From Taenia hydatigena (Eukaryota; Platyhelminthes; Cestoda; Cyclophyllidea; Taeniidae): 64,000 nt of DNA. The number at the start of each line of letters is the position of its first letter. Within the stretch, counting starts at the first letter, position 1. The stretch is taken from NCBI GenBank assembly GCA_036345935.2, contig JADWOT020000010.1, forward strand, positions 3,898,182 through 3,962,181. The letters are read 5' to 3'. The position numbers and the translations under genes were made by a program. The notes beneath the pieces are model-generated. The model was given only the letters and a program-made list of their open reading frames with translations, had not been told where the DNA came from and ran no database searches. Of the stretch, positions 21,720-35,500 are shown piece after piece.

Positions 21720-24700
21720 TTCATTAATAGACGACCCAGACCTTTGTCATTGCATCCACTTGCGAAGTGAGGTGATTTGAATCTAGTTAAAGAAGCGCAT
21801 TAGAGCACGCCTTAGCATAGAACTGAATAAACGATTTTAAGTAAAGGAGCATTATGCAGCCTAGAAGGACTAGAATACCATACTTGTAAATAGACGGGCA
21901 TATTATTGAGGCAAGTGCCAAGCGAGTGCTGGTTCAAGGGCTCGATTGCCTTAACATGGGCTTAGTACGAAGTAGCTGAATCAGACTGCGCCGAATTGCG
22001 ACTTGTGCAGTTAAATATAGACTACCAATAATCACATTTTGCATAAACTTTCTGATGATAACAATACAAATTTCCATAATTCTACCAGCATTGGCGACGT
22101 GTGTTGTAAAATTTATTCTTATCTATTTTGTACCTGCATATGAACTGGCACGAAAGAGAGGACAGAGAGATAACACAACTGATAATATGACATTGAATTT
22201 GAGATAATTTCTTTTGTAAGTATTTTGTGGATCCACAGTAGGTTCTACATTTATTGCATTTGGGACACGAAAGCCTGAGATGTTGGTGATAGGACATGTT
22301 AAAGCGTTGTTATTCATTTGTCGAGAAGGATAAAATGTACAGTAGCACGCATGAACAGTTCAAAAGTCATTTTTGATTGAAATCAAGTAAAGAAGATATA
22401 CCAGTGCAAATTCGCCTTTTTTTCCATTTTTGAAATGGGATTTAGTGGAAAAACCTTGCAGTTTTTGACATTCACTAGCAGATGCAAAAGTTTCTAAAAT
22501 GATTCAGGTGACGATTAGAAATTGGTTATGCGTTCTTATAACCCAGTCATGGAATATGAAAGCAACGGATGTTGCATTATTTCCACAATTAGCTGAATAC
22601 CGCCTCTCTAAGCAGTGCTTCATCAATTTGTTTAGCTGTCACTTTACGCGGGAGATTATTTCTGCAACGTTTAGTGGCTAGGGCCGGTTCATCCACAAAA
22701 AGGCTCTTCATTTCTTCCCTTTTTTCACAGTTCAGAGTCAGCGGCACTGATGATTGCTACTTCTGTGCTTGGTAAGATAATCATTTTCAGCATTCTAAAC
22801 AGCGAATTGTCAGTTGATAAGTAGACCGCTGTTATTTACTTAAGAAAAGTATGTTTAAGGGGTCTAGGTTCTCGTTTTTGGTTGTGCGATTAAGTGTGCA
22901 TCATCAGCAAATTCATCAACTCGCGCTTATTTTTTACCTGTTTACTTCTTTGCGAATTTACTAGTGCCAGACGGATCCTTTAATTCTGAATGGAATCACA
23001 TTGTTTAGCACAAAGTTTGCCTCAGAATTGTGGACCTGGTTGCTATGTAGTGATTAGAACACTCTATGCTGACATGCCCACCGAGTAAAGGAAACAGAGC
23101 AGCTCCCCCATTATCAGCCAGTGCCAGGCGTTTGACCATCGTGAATCAGAGCCATTTGGTTTCCTATCTTGCAGAGTCTAATATCCACGCAGGCAGTGAC
23201 GTGTGCTTTTCTTCTTTTAGCCCTTTAGTTGCGTGAACCATTCACTTTGCAACGAGTGCTTTGGCAAAAGTTTAAGCAACAGAGAGACAACCTAAAATTA
23301 GATTATGCTAGACTTTAGTGCAGGGTTGTGAGCTCGCTTTGGTCCCAGCAATGCTTCTTGATATTCTCCATTATAGGCACAAGTCTTTTTCATTCGTTTT
23401 GGTTTAATTTTGCAGCGGACCTTTCTACTTCTACAGCATTCAATTACATTTATGCGCTACACAGTCTCGTTCACTAGAATGGTAAACAATCAAAAACATG
23501 GCTTGCAGTGGCCGATTAAATGCAGGTTGGAATTTTTTGTTTTAACAAGTTACTATATGCGTTTTGTGAATAGCCTTGCCACGGTCACCAAGCCTTCACA
23601 TAAATAATACAAGTGTAGATAAGCGGGAATTCGAGGTAGAGAAAGGGCACAATAAAGCAATAAGAGTACGACTTAACAATAGTATCTGTGCCATTTTTAT
23701 TAAATATCAACACCGACGGCACAACAGCTGGCTGTGTGCTTTCACAAAGAATCATTGATGGAAATTAAGATGCTTTCATAAGAGAACAGTAGACTCAGTA
23801 GAACAAATGAGACACATAATTGCAAGACAACACGATCAGTTCATAGTCTGTGCAATGCATTATGAATAATGTATGGAGTCTCAATGAATTCTATCGAACA
23901 GAGCCTTTGATTTTCCTTAACTCTACCACCTTCGAATTCGGTCTCCATTAATTGCCAGAAATGAACATTTCACTCAGTAAACTTGGGGGCATCTATCATT
24001 ATTGTCGAAAAGCTCGGGTTGTTGTTCTTGAGACGTTATTTTGGCCTTGAGTGGTTACATGAAGAACTTGTTCTCCACTTGCGCTTATAAAACGAGTTTC
24101 TTAAAAACCCAATGCAAATTTACCGATTTCGTGGAGCGGTCTTGCAAAGTTTGGTTCGTGGTCAATTTGAGGCGAGATCTAAAGCAGTTGAAATGGCTTA
24201 ACTTTTATCATTCCCCTTGAATAAGAGTATGTCAACAACGCGACGTCTTCTTCGAACTATCAATAGTGTCCAATGGGCTTTAGCCTCAAATGTTTTTGCC
24301 TACTTATGAGTTTATTTAAAGGAAACGCCAGAGTTGGAGTTGTTTAGTAAAGATTAATTACTATCAGAGGCGTATGAATTTTAAAATAATAATCTTTGGG
24401 AAGAAATGAATAGCATGCGCTACCTCTATTCGCACCGTCGGGAGGTCTGCGATAAACCATTTGGATAATTTGGAGGACGAAAAGGCACCGACTCGAGAAA
24501 ATGTGCTTTTCAAAGATGAGGATGCGACTAATTGATTTGATCAGCGCTAATTTCCCAAACCATGCTTTCCTTCTTCATTTGCTTTTACCGTCATTCACCG
24601 GCAATTATATCCCGCACCCTTGATTTTGCCTTAAATTCTAGCCCCTCGAGACAGCTAGGGAGTTTGAAACGACGAATGGAAAAATTTAAAGTGTGGCTGA

Positions 24701-25800
24701 AGCTGGCTTCGTCACGCAAACTTTCTCGTCTGCTCCTTCTAGCCCATAGTCTGCGGATGTCCTCTTTGTAAGTTCTGTTTATCTCTCCCTAGTCTTACTC
24801 TTCATTGTGGCATGCTTAAACAATTCATAGGCTCGTAATATAGATCTGACTTACGGAGGCCTGACTAAATCTAACTGAACCACACTTTGCTTAGAATCGA
24901 ATCTTGTTTTAGTTTATTCTAGCTAAGGTTTCTCCTAGTTTTCCAACTCCATCTCTCGATCTACCACTTTATTTTGTCCCACGTCGCCACATCTCCCTAG
25001 TTCCGTTATCCACTCCTCATCCATTTGTCCTCGAGAGCGATGGCCATTGCGTTGCTCAAGTTTTTTGACTTACAGACTGGCTGAACTCCTCTCTGCCTAC
25101 CTCATTGCCTACTTCTTGTGATTTCCTTGTACGGAATCCCTATCTTTGTTGCTTTATGATTTCGGATCCAAATCCAGCCATCCCTCCTCAGTTGATCTGT
25201 GCACTATTCACTATGCGTCAGCGCCTGCCTGTCTGCGCGAGATTGTGTCACTTATCGTTATTTTTTTCGAGGCCATTTTGAGAGTAGCATCAATCGGTGT
25301 CGCACGGGCAGATAGAAACGTGTGTGTGGTCAGGTGTATGCAAACTCAAAGGCATTTACACCTCATCTTCCTCACGCTTGTCCTTTGCGCATAGGAATTC
25401 ACCAGTTCTACTCTGGGCAAAGCACGATCTAATTTGATTGTTTGTTTGATGGCTAGTTGGTTCCTTCTTCGAATTTAGCTCTACAATTCGTTAACACCTC
25501 ACTACTCAACCACTAATCCACCTAACCATATTTGGGCGCCTTTCTTCTCTGCGGCTTTTCCACTTACCCTTTTATATTTTGATGCAAGCATCTTGTGGCA
25601 GGAAGAGGGAAGTGCTACAACGCCCTGAAGGCATCTACCACAAAAGGTGGCATTAAGTAGGCAAGAGGCAAACGAGTTAAACTAGGTAGTATGGTTAATC
25701 AAACTGTGCATATCTCTCACAATAAACGAAAGTAGGATGTGTCCCTTGTCGTCAGTAACTGAATTTGCATGAGTAAGTACGGAACAAGGGGTCCATGAAG
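21720..25800. other. Mostly intergenic; pyrimidine-rich tract at 24.6-25.6 kb
   Basis: No supported gene. Between about 24560 and 25600 the plus strand is clearly enriched in C and T, then turns purine-rich near 25600. An open frame at 24562-24771 ends in a consensus GTAAGT, but nothing else supports it. Confidence 0.3.
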
Positions 25801-25839
25801 CAGAGCGCTGCAGTGGAAGCGGCAGTAGGGACGGCGAAC

Positions 25840-25995
25840 CAACCTTTTTATTGTCGCGGATGCCCAATCGTCGAGCTGAACTGTCTGTTCTTTATGCTGA
25901 GATGAAATGCGTGGTTTTGTTTCACTTGATTTAATTTCCACCTCTGAAGCGACTAATTTTGTTTTAAGATATTGTTGGTAAGATCGCGGTTCCAT
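25840..25995 (-). CDS. Candidate first exon, unrecognised (minus)
   Basis: From an ATG at 25995 in fair context the frame gives about 51 hydrophilic residues (MEPRSYQQYLKTKLVASEVE at the start), with a possible donor after IKR (AAAAAG/GTTGGT). No promoter or second exon was found. Confidence 0.18.
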
Positions 25996-25999
25996 TAAT

Positions 26000-28900
26000 T
26001 AACAGTGTTTCATTAGCTGGCGTGTTTATATTTGTTAGTACATGAGACTGGCGCAAAAATTTGGACTTACTTAATGTCACGGATGGTATGGAATGTTAAT
26101 TGGACAGAATCGTGTCTGTTTTGAAGGTTATGTTACACGAACGAGGTGAGAAGCATAGTCTGTTCTACCAGTTCAATCGAATCCGATCAAGTCAAGCCTA
26201 TTCTTGCTTGTCTCGCTACAATAATTACGCAGTGAGACGTGAATATTATCTACCAGCTAATCTTTTAATGCTGCTACTCATTCGATGATTGTAAGCGCAT
26301 ATTTAAGGCGTGAAAATTAAGTGCGGCACAGCAAGCGTAGTACAGGGCGTGGTGATTCAGCCCTAGACATTGCTATTCAGGAAACAAGGGTGCGTTTCTG
26401 ATGCGTATCCACAATCCAATGCCTGGAACGATTGTTGGCTTTCATTACGATTGGCGATAGCAACCATCGCTGGCCTTTAGCAGGTGCAAAGTTACACGAA
26501 TACTTAGCTGGAGGAGACAGGCATTTGAAATGGACACAACAGGATGACACTGCATAGTGCTATCATCGTAAAGCTAATCTTTTAAGCCAACCACGGTCGT
26601 GGAGCGTAAGTCCATTCGACCCAGAGTAATATGCGTACCCTTTCTTGCGTGTTAAATGTATTCTGTGAATTTAATACCTAATGTTGTACATTTGAGGACT
26701 AGTATGCAAGATTAAGATGCGCGAATTGTTCATAAACTTACTTGATAGAAGTCAAACAGCTCTGAAATGACAGTAACCTGCTTCTACTGATTCTATACTA
26801 GTAGCGTCTGCAATTTAGTCATGCACGGAACAGTTCAGCAGGTTCTACTCAGTTTTCACAAGCAAATGTGCATTGATGACACCCATGAGATGGCTTCCAA
26901 GGACTGAAGTAAATATCATAGACTACACTGCTAAGGAAAATTTAGGGTATCACTGCTACCGCGCGTACATGAATCCCGCTATACACCGCTAATATGTTTT
27001 GAGTTCTCAATCAGCCATTCAATCAAGGAGACGGCTGTGAGCAGACCAGAGCTAAATATGACCAGACGCGTGGCTTTCCCGCTAAGCAAACGGTTGTTTC
27101 GACCGTGTATTATACGCACGCAGTGCAATCACTAAGCAGCAGCGAGACAGACAATAGAATGAAAAAACAAATAATGGGCGACAATTCTCCTTACCAATGT
27201 TCCAGTATGTAACCAGTGCAAATAGAGAAGATAACTACAAAAAAATTTGCAATTATGTTTTCAATTTCACCGCATTTCCCAATGCAGGGTCAGGATACTA
27301 TAAATGGACGCCAAAGCCATGATTAGTGCAAAAACAATTAGATAATGGCGTTCGGCTAATCGTGGTGGCTAGCCAAACGAAATGAGAGACACACGATCCA
27401 GTTATAATAAAAAGCTTAGATAACGGCATGTATGTTCTTAACCCCCAACCACTTATTTATATTACCGTCAAATAGCACTATATACTAACAGGTATCCCGC
27501 ACCCCTATAATTAAAGCTCCAACTTTCATAAAATTGCAATTACCGGAAGGAGGATGAGACTGCTGCAAATGCGAGATTTCCTCTTAGCAAATGCTACAGT
27601 CTCGTCTGTGACAAGTGGATATTTCTAATGCTATGCTACCGCATGTGACGCTTTGCATCAAAGCAGTAGCTAAGTCGCTCACAACACCTGCTCTACAGAC
27701 AGAACCTAGTACCACTGCACCGTAGAAGTGGCTATTTTATTTCTCCATACGACTATCTTGCAACTCTACGAGATTAATTTGCGTGGCTATTCCTCGCCTT
27801 GCCACCGTGTGTCGAATTCTATGATACGAGAACTTGTTGCATCGTCAAGCAATAAAACGAAACCCCTAAATTTCTTCACTGCGTGCAACATCACCATTTT
27901 TGTTTCATACACCTCGGCATGCCTTTTTCGTTCAAATGAATAGTAAATTGGCAATGGATCCGCCAGCATTTGTAATTGTGGCTATCTATGCTTATTGTCT
28001 CGGCATCTTCATTTGGGCAGCTGCTATTGCCACCTCATCAAGATGAGAGGACGAAGAATCGACTTTATCGTCCAAGTAGTTTTCAAACATTTGGGCCAAA
28101 TGCAGCAACCACGCATCTTATATTTTGCTACTTTTAAAAGTGGTAACCTTTGACGAATATTAGCCTTTCATTCCATTTCTCGATAAACGCGACTAGCTAT
28201 GCTCATTATAAGTTAAAACGAGACAGATTCCTTAGGGATTGCATAAGGCGACGACAATATTTAGATACATTAAAGGTGTATGCGAGCAAACAAAGGCCTG
28301 AACGTCAGCTGTGAGGGATAAGAAGGCTGAGTATTGAGTCAATAACAAGCGCAGGTCTTTGCGTCCATTTTTCGCATACTAAGTGCACAGTCACTTGTGC
28401 ACATTCCTCTCTCATTTTGATGCGCTCTGCTTTGCTACACTTTATCAGCTGTTTGAGCTACCGGAGCAAAAGCATATTTTATGTTCCCAATGTTGCGCTC
28501 CGCGCCCACTTAAAATTGCTTTGACTTCGCAATTTCTGCCACAGGCATTTAATCAGCAGCAAAACAAAATGACATAATGAATAAAATTGGCAATGTTAAT
28601 TCCTCCATGTCTGGGACAGCATCTCTTATGCTTTGCCTATTTTTGCGCGTTCAAATTCATAGTGGCGGCGTTTTTATGACAAGACTACTTAAGCGGATGC
28701 GAGAATGTAAGAGACTATTTGTGGAAGGTGACTGATGATTCGACTTGTGCAACCGGTACACACTTGCCCAATCTTCCCTCACTTAGTTTGTGAGAATCAC
28801 TAGGCTAAACAGCAGTTGAGTTTGTCACCCTAGTAGTTCAACCGACTCGTGCGTTCGGATGCCCTCATCGCTGCTTGATAAGTGTTTCACCAAAAGTAGG

Positions 28901-31900
28901 GACTGATGTTGATGTACAGGTCAAAATATCTTTGATCAACATCTTTAATTTCTTTCAAGTAGAACAATCCGGCTTTTATACGAACGCATTTGAGTTATGC
29001 ATAATTAAATATGGCAACTCAGGCCCTGACAGAGATCGCATTTGTTATAGATAGGTGACACGTGGAACCGTGACTTGGAATTGCTGACATTGTTCGGTCA
29101 ACATGGTTAAGAAAAAATCAGTAAAGACCTCAAAGTAAATTACTGCATTCTGCATGCTCTCACACTAAGGAATTATGTGGTGATTCTGTGTCCACAGTAA
29201 TTATGATGAAATGTTGTTGATGATTGGAAATAAGCAGGCCATATCTAAACAAGCTGTGATCTATGCACTGCTTATTGTGACTGCTCTGGCTGTGCACCAT
29301 CGTAAAACAATGACTAGACATTTTTTTAAGTTCTCATTTACATTGTCGACCTCCCAACCATAGAAAATAGATACAACCCCATTTTTATAATTGATAACAT
29401 TTGTTTTTTGCGCGATCTCCAGTACTTTTTGTTTTTCTTGTACTTAATGCTTTGTGTCACTAATCTTTCAATCGCCGAGAGGCAGTCGCTTTGCCATCAG
29501 TATTGTCTCTAGTGGTTAACACTCTGTTTGACTGCCCTGGATATAATTTTATTATTATTATCACAAAGTATGAAGCATGTGTTTTTGCACGCATTATTTT
29601 GTTTCCCTCTGTTGTCCTAATCTGTTTTGAATGTCCCTGAGCTATTGAATGCATCTGACTTCTCTGTACCTCAAGCTCGCATAGTCGGCAATAGATGTCG
29701 ATGTGGGCCACATTAGCACTCATTTTATCCATTGTGGTTGCATAAAAACACTCAATGAATCAACGCTGCGTAATCTACTTCTAGATCTAATCCCTTAAGC
29801 CTACTTCTAGTTAAACTATCTACTTCTCGTTTGTAAAGCAGGCTGAATTACAAACAGACGCATACCGATGCTTTGGTTGGGGGGTTTATAGGCATTCTTA
29901 GCAATATGACTGGCGCAAAGCCTCGAAGGAAATTTAAGAGAAACGCTCCAATATTAATGTAAAATCAGTCTGGTAACATAGGACGTATAGTCCGCCGATC
30001 TCGTTTAATTTTTAAGCTAAACATCTATGCATGAATTGTGTGGGTTGCATCAAAACCACCAGTTAGACAAGGATGGCGTGCTACAGGTGTCAGAACACAT
30101 GTGAGCATTGGAGTTATTTTATTAGGAACAATGCCTGAAATTGAGATGCGAATCAGCCTGCGGTTGTTTTATGCTTAAGTAAGGGATCAAGTTGCTTCCA
30201 TGGAATTCCTGACTATTAAAAGATCTGAATTTTCTTCTAAACACCTACATTGACCATAGTACCACTAACTAACTTATTCTCTTACTCGATAGGGTAGAGG
30301 TTAACCTAAAATTGTCAATATCAAGGGGCAACAATTGTTAGTTTTCTCGGAGGAAAAAAGTATATTTAAAACTGACGTCTGCATTCAGTCCTTTAGGCAA
30401 ATATTTTTCTTCTCTGCAATATTCATCTCATATGCGGTGCAAGGACATTGAGTCGTTGACAACGAATTGCGTCTACTTTAATTTATGCGTTCGTTATGGG
30501 GCGCATCTGTTTACAAGAACTGATCTATCGCGTGGGATGAGAACATGCGCATGCTAGGTCTTTATAACAAAAAAATTTGCTCTTAGATGATCCAACTGAT
30601 CTGGAGGTTTAAGCGTATGGGACGTTGCCTTGAAGTGTGGGTTGATAAATCTGGTCGTGGCGATGGTCATCATGGTAAAAGTAAACAATGAGGTTTAGGA
30701 ACACCTCAATGATATGATTGGCTAAGATGTGTCACTTTAGTTTAGATTCATGAATGTGCAAATTTAATGGGTAGACACATAGTTCGTGGTTAGCCTGGCT
30801 TATGCACACCTCAATGGACATAATAAAATTGAAGGACCTAGAGAGCTGGCAACGAGGGCGTCGAAACCCTAATTCGATGCGTCTACCACTAGCGTTTGGG
30901 CTGTAATGCACGCTTTCTTAGGCTTCGCACCTCTAATGACTTATAAGCTGTGTGACGATGTAAGTATGAGATGTGGAAGGCTTGGCACCAAGTGCAGAAA
31001 TGCTCATCTAAGGCGAGGATGCTTAGTTCCGTTTTCCATTGTGCATATAAACCACTATTACTCTAAGCCTGAGCACGTGCAAAAATGGCAACGTGATAGC
31101 CTAACATGACAAAAAATAAATGTCCATTTAGTGATGACCAAAGCAACGGGAAAGCACAAATGCCTGACGCTGGAAAGTATTAGTGCAGGTCTTAACAAAT
31201 GTTTCGGTGTTGTCTTGCCGCTTTGTAAGATCCTGTAGGTAAGTTCGGAGAATATCTTTTAAACAAAGCTTGATAAGTGATCACCTACACCATGACGGTC
31301 ATGATTTTTTTCGCTTGCTGTATTGTCAACCGTGATGAGCGTCTTTATTTTAGTATTCGAGTGTCAACGCCCATAACGCCTACGAATATCTGCCAGCGTC
31401 AGGTAATAAAGGACAGGCAGACATTAATTGTCGATGATTTTTATTAGCCTCATAACAAACTTTATCAGTCCAGCCACAAAACCGGTTGTAGATCCCATTT
31501 ATCTTGCCCTCCAAAGTGTAAATAGGAAGGTGCACAACTGTAATCACAGGTAAGAAGAATAAATGCTGCCCTCACAGATCCAAGCATAATTTATCGAGTG
31601 ACACTAAGGAGTTTAATGGCAGCAGCTACTGCTGAGCTCAAGAGGGCCAGCTTAATGCGTGGCTATTTTTCACACACATCATGACTAGAAAGAAGAACAT
31701 TGGTATCCACTCTAAAAGTATTACTAGAATTCTTAAAATGTGATGTGGTGTGCAGCGCTAGTGAAGAATGGCGAACACAAGCTATCTGGATCTATTCTAG
31801 AGAGGTTCACTTAGTTCATATGGCATTGGATCACGATTCAATTGCATGATTAGCCAGGTGGTGGAAGGATGTACTGATTCGGTGTGCCCGCCCCGTTTAG
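26000..31900. other. No gene recognised
   Basis: This is A+T-rich sequence with short frames only. A minus frame at 29732-29460 holds a loose CxxC...H...H arrangement (CRLCELEVQRSQMHSIAQGH) that is too irregular to call a finger with confidence. Confidence 0.35.
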
Positions 31901-31945
31901 ACGTAAATGTTGACGCTAAAGGATAAACAAGCCATTTAAAACGCC

Positions 31946-31953
31946 TATAAATA
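31946..31953 (+). promoter_or_regulatory. TATA box of secreted precursor gene
   Basis: TATAAATA lies 71 bp before the ATG at 32017, giving an expected transcription start near 31975 and a leader of about 40 nt. Confidence 0.75.
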
Positions 31954-32016
31954 TCCCTGTAGTGCGTATGCAAATCACACCGCGCACAATCAGCACCATC
32001 TGCACACTCATACGTA

Positions 32017-32349
32017 ATGTCAGTACTACCGGCTCTAATGTCTCTTTTTCTTCTCCTCGCTTTCACCTCAAATTCTGCTATTGCCGCCGTTGTGGTGGTT
32101 GGTCAGGCTGAACCGGGGCTGAAGGTGGACCTCGCTGACGAACCTGACCTTCTGAAGGGCGAAGAATTGGTCGAGAGTATGGGTGAAGGCGAAGCGGTCA
32201 GCGAATACAAAGAGGATGGCGAGATCGAGGATGTCCTCATGCCAGCTGGGCCGCGTATTACCCCATTGGTTTATAGATGCGTCTATGATTACAGGACTGG
32301 AAAGAAACGATGCTATCCACGAGCAAAATTTATTCTTCTTCGTCGCTGA
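32017..32349 (+). CDS. Small secreted precursor, acidic propiece and cationic Cys-pair C-terminus
   Basis: A complete single-exon gene encodes 110 residues. Residues 1-24 form a clear signal peptide (Leu-rich core LMSLFLLLAF, small residues at the expected cut after AIAA). Residues 30-76 are strongly acidic, with about 16 Asp/Glu against 3 Lys. Residues 77-110 are strongly basic, with about 10 Arg/Lys against one Asp, and contain two cysteines (88 and 99) flanked by Tyr and Arg and separated by a GKKR turn at 95-98. This layout is typical of cationic antimicrobial peptide precursors whose mature part is a disulfide hairpin. GKKR could instead be a dibasic cut with amidation glycine, as in neuropeptide precursors. 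No family is recognised. The TATA box and AATAAA fit a compact unit. Function is inferred from layout only. Confidence 0.72.
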   Translation: MSVLPALMSLFLLLAFTSNSAIAAVVVVGQAEPGLKVDLADEPDLLKGEELVESMGEGEAVSEYKEDGEIEDVLMPAGPRITPLVYRCVYDYRTGKKRCYPRAKFILLRR

Positions 32350-32477
32350 TCACATGTCCCTGCTTGATTTTATGCCTACACAATTTAGAGAACGGCGTAC
32401 GCGATTTGCATTGCTCACCTATCTTCTGTGCCACATTATTGTCGTGTGACCAACAATGTGGTATCTCAATTCCCTAG

Positions 32478-32483
32478 AATAAA
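32478..32483 (+). terminator. Poly(A) signal of secreted precursor gene
   Basis: AATAAA lies 129 bp after the stop codon of the 110-residue frame, with no closer signal. Confidence 0.65.
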
Positions 32484-32599
32484 TGTTAGTACTTCATTCG
32501 TCGATATAGTAAGTTAACCGAGCACTTGTAACATTTGCTTTTTAACATGAAAACCCTATTCAATAAATTTCATTTTGAATTTCGACAATTTATGGCTGC

Positions 32600-35500
32600 A
32601 GAAATTGTGTAGAGGTGGCAGTGATAACACTTTTATTAGTGCGGAAGTTAATTTGATGTGTACCTTTGCATGGAGCAGCAGCAAGTGTAGGAAGGAAAGT
32701 GTGGGATGTAGAAGAGGGGAAAGGGTGCGAAGGGGTGGAGCAGAAACAAGGAAATCATGAGTCAAATGAGATGAAGGATCGAATACCATTTATTGAGATG
32801 ACAATGATTGCAAGAAGGGTATTCGATGCTTTGACGAAATAAACTGTAGATCTCGTTGCAACGCAAACGCCTACTCGAGGTGCTTGGAAAGAAAATAATG
32901 GAACGCGAATGGTAAAATATCTACTCCTTATAGTGTCAAACGCGCTAACCTGGTACGCGACCCGCTTTGCTGCAGCGTGGCGAAACACTATGCCTAGGTT
33001 TAAGCTACTTACAACGCACTACACTTCACCGCCTTATTCCGTTTCTTTTGTTGTTGGCCTCACATGCACTTCGAGTAGACAGCACCGCATTCGATGCTTT
33101 GGGCACACATTTTTCCTCTTTAAGACGTTCATCCAGCAGGCAGTTCGCTTTAGGCCCTCTGATATAAACTCTACTTCACGCAATCTACGGCAACACATTA
33201 CGTGTACTTGAGTATGCGCCTTTGTTGTAAGACCGCTCAATCGATCACCTTTTCAGCTGTAACTTTATCAGAACTTACGCATACTAAATCTTTTGTAAAA
33301 AAATAATTTCACCTCCGAATGCCGCTAATTACCTTAGGGGATAGATGTATTGAATTATGGGTTCCACAAACCTGGCGGGGAGACTGCCATCACGGCAACA
33401 GTATAAATTAGAGGCTATAAAATGGTGGCTTGGCAGAACATCTAAACTAGATAAGTTCTTTAATTATATGCTTTGCATTTTGCTAGTTGGCGACTCGCTA
33501 GTCCCTCTGTACTGCGGGAGCATAATATTCTCCCCGCAAAATTTATCCACGTGAGAACTGCATTAAATTCATTGTCTACGGCTTTCCTCTAATGAATAAC
33601 AATACACGAGCAGTGATTTTCAGTGATCAGCAACTTTTTCACACGAGTATTTTTTTTGAATTGGGTGGAAGTTACGAGTCCGCAACTGCATCCGACTCAT
33701 TCGTTCCTGCTTAATATTAAATTTGCTCTTACCACCTCCACATTCAATGCCCTTTACAGATATCTAGGGACCGTCGTGAACACAATCTCAGCTTCTTTGC
33801 TGATTAACAGCAGACTGACAGCGCTACAAAGTTCAGGGCGTTGCGCTTAACGTTGCGCATGCAACCGTGTCTAAAATCGGAGCGTAAATTCAAATTGCGT
33901 GTCAATTTCAGGCTCACTTTCACTGCTCCAATCATCTCAATTAGCATATGCGATTACGTAGTTGGAAGATTCACATTTCAGAACAGTAAACAGAAATCGT
34001 GCAGAGAAGCTAAAACCTCGTACTTCTATTGAGGCCGTAACCAAAATGCCACTGCTTATCTGACCTCAACAAATTCATAGTCGTTCTCTGATTGACATCA
34101 TGCTCTCCTCGGCACAAATGGCACACAGATTCAAAGAGTAATCGGAGGCATTAGCAGTGGAACTTATCTACAATTTCAATGGCTCAAAATAAGGTCGACC
34201 AATGCATTCTGTCACTATAGTAAGGCGAAGCTAAGGCGCCACTTACTAGGTAAGCCTATTTACCATGCACATCATCCAAATTTCATTCACTTGAGAATTC
34301 CTATACGTTGCTTTACTTCAATGTCACCAATAAGAGTAGTCAAACTTAAAGCAAATAAGAGGCTCTTTAAAAATTTGGTGCACCCTGTTACAAGTCACAG
34401 CGAGCCGCGAGCTCTATCCAAAGCACTGCTTTTGCGTAAGCCGAAGGCTTCTTAGTTCGCCACGGTCAAACTAATGCTTAAGTCTAAGTTGAATGAATTG
34501 GGCGCACCAATGTATAGAGCCCTGTTTTGTGAGCTAAAAATGAACAAAAGAGCGTTTATTAGTCATTTCTAACACCATAATTTAGCTAGAGAAACAGTTT
34601 TTGGTTTATACAAATTTTGGATATGCACAAATTACCTGGTGAGATCTTGGACACTCGCTGATTGCAGGTCGGTGTTCATGGAATAGTGAGAGAATTTCAA
34701 GAATTTACGACATTCATTAGCTAAAAGTTTATAGACATGCATGGCTGCAAATAAGCGAATACCTCTGTTCAAATGGTCAATTATTTAACCACCCACTAGT
34801 CCACGCCCACATGTACGCACGTGCATTCGCCCTCAGGCACAGACAAGGTCGGCACAGAGAAGCTGATAGTGTATCCTCCACGCCAACGAGCATTAAACAA
34901 TTTTAATTGCTAAGTGACGGTCGATTTTATTTACACTGTTCAGAGAGTGGCATGTGCCTTGCCGACTCAATGAGGTAGTGCACACTTTCGTTTTCATAGT
35001 TCCTATATCTGCTTGCCATTTATTTAAAAAAGTGCAGAGGTACTCGCTTATTAGCCGCTGTACGTGCCCACTGACTTTTAGCCATCCCGTGTTCATATCC
35101 ACGAAATGTTCTTATCAATCCTTGAACAAAGACCTGCAATTGGTGAGTACTTAAAGTCCTATAGAGCAATTTGCGCCTACCCGAAATATCTGTAAACCAT
35201 AATATAGACATCTAACTAAAACATGATTTTTGAAGTAGTTGCTCAAGTGCATAATTATTTAATGCTAACTTGCAGAACAGGGCTTTGTACACCGGCCTTA
35301 ATTCAGTCAACAGGCAGCGCATAGTTGTCGGGTTCAGGTGAAGAAGGTGAGAGGCGTTGAGCTCGCTTAAGGGTAGAGCTCCATCTGGAGTGTTGTGCCG
35401 AATTCTTCTTCTTTGGAATCCTATTAATTGTTAACTTTATCTTTTCTTTTCGTCAGGTACTAAAAGGAATACATAAATAAGCAAAGTGGGGCACCCATTC

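Noticed and set aside
22082..22317. Zinc-finger fragment around CPKCNKCRTYCGST
   Set aside because: Cysteine spacing is irregular and the rest of the frame does not align with the zinc-finger family of the window.
29460..29732. Matrin/U1-type zinc finger
   Set aside because: The interval between the Cys pair and the His pair is too short, and no other support exists.
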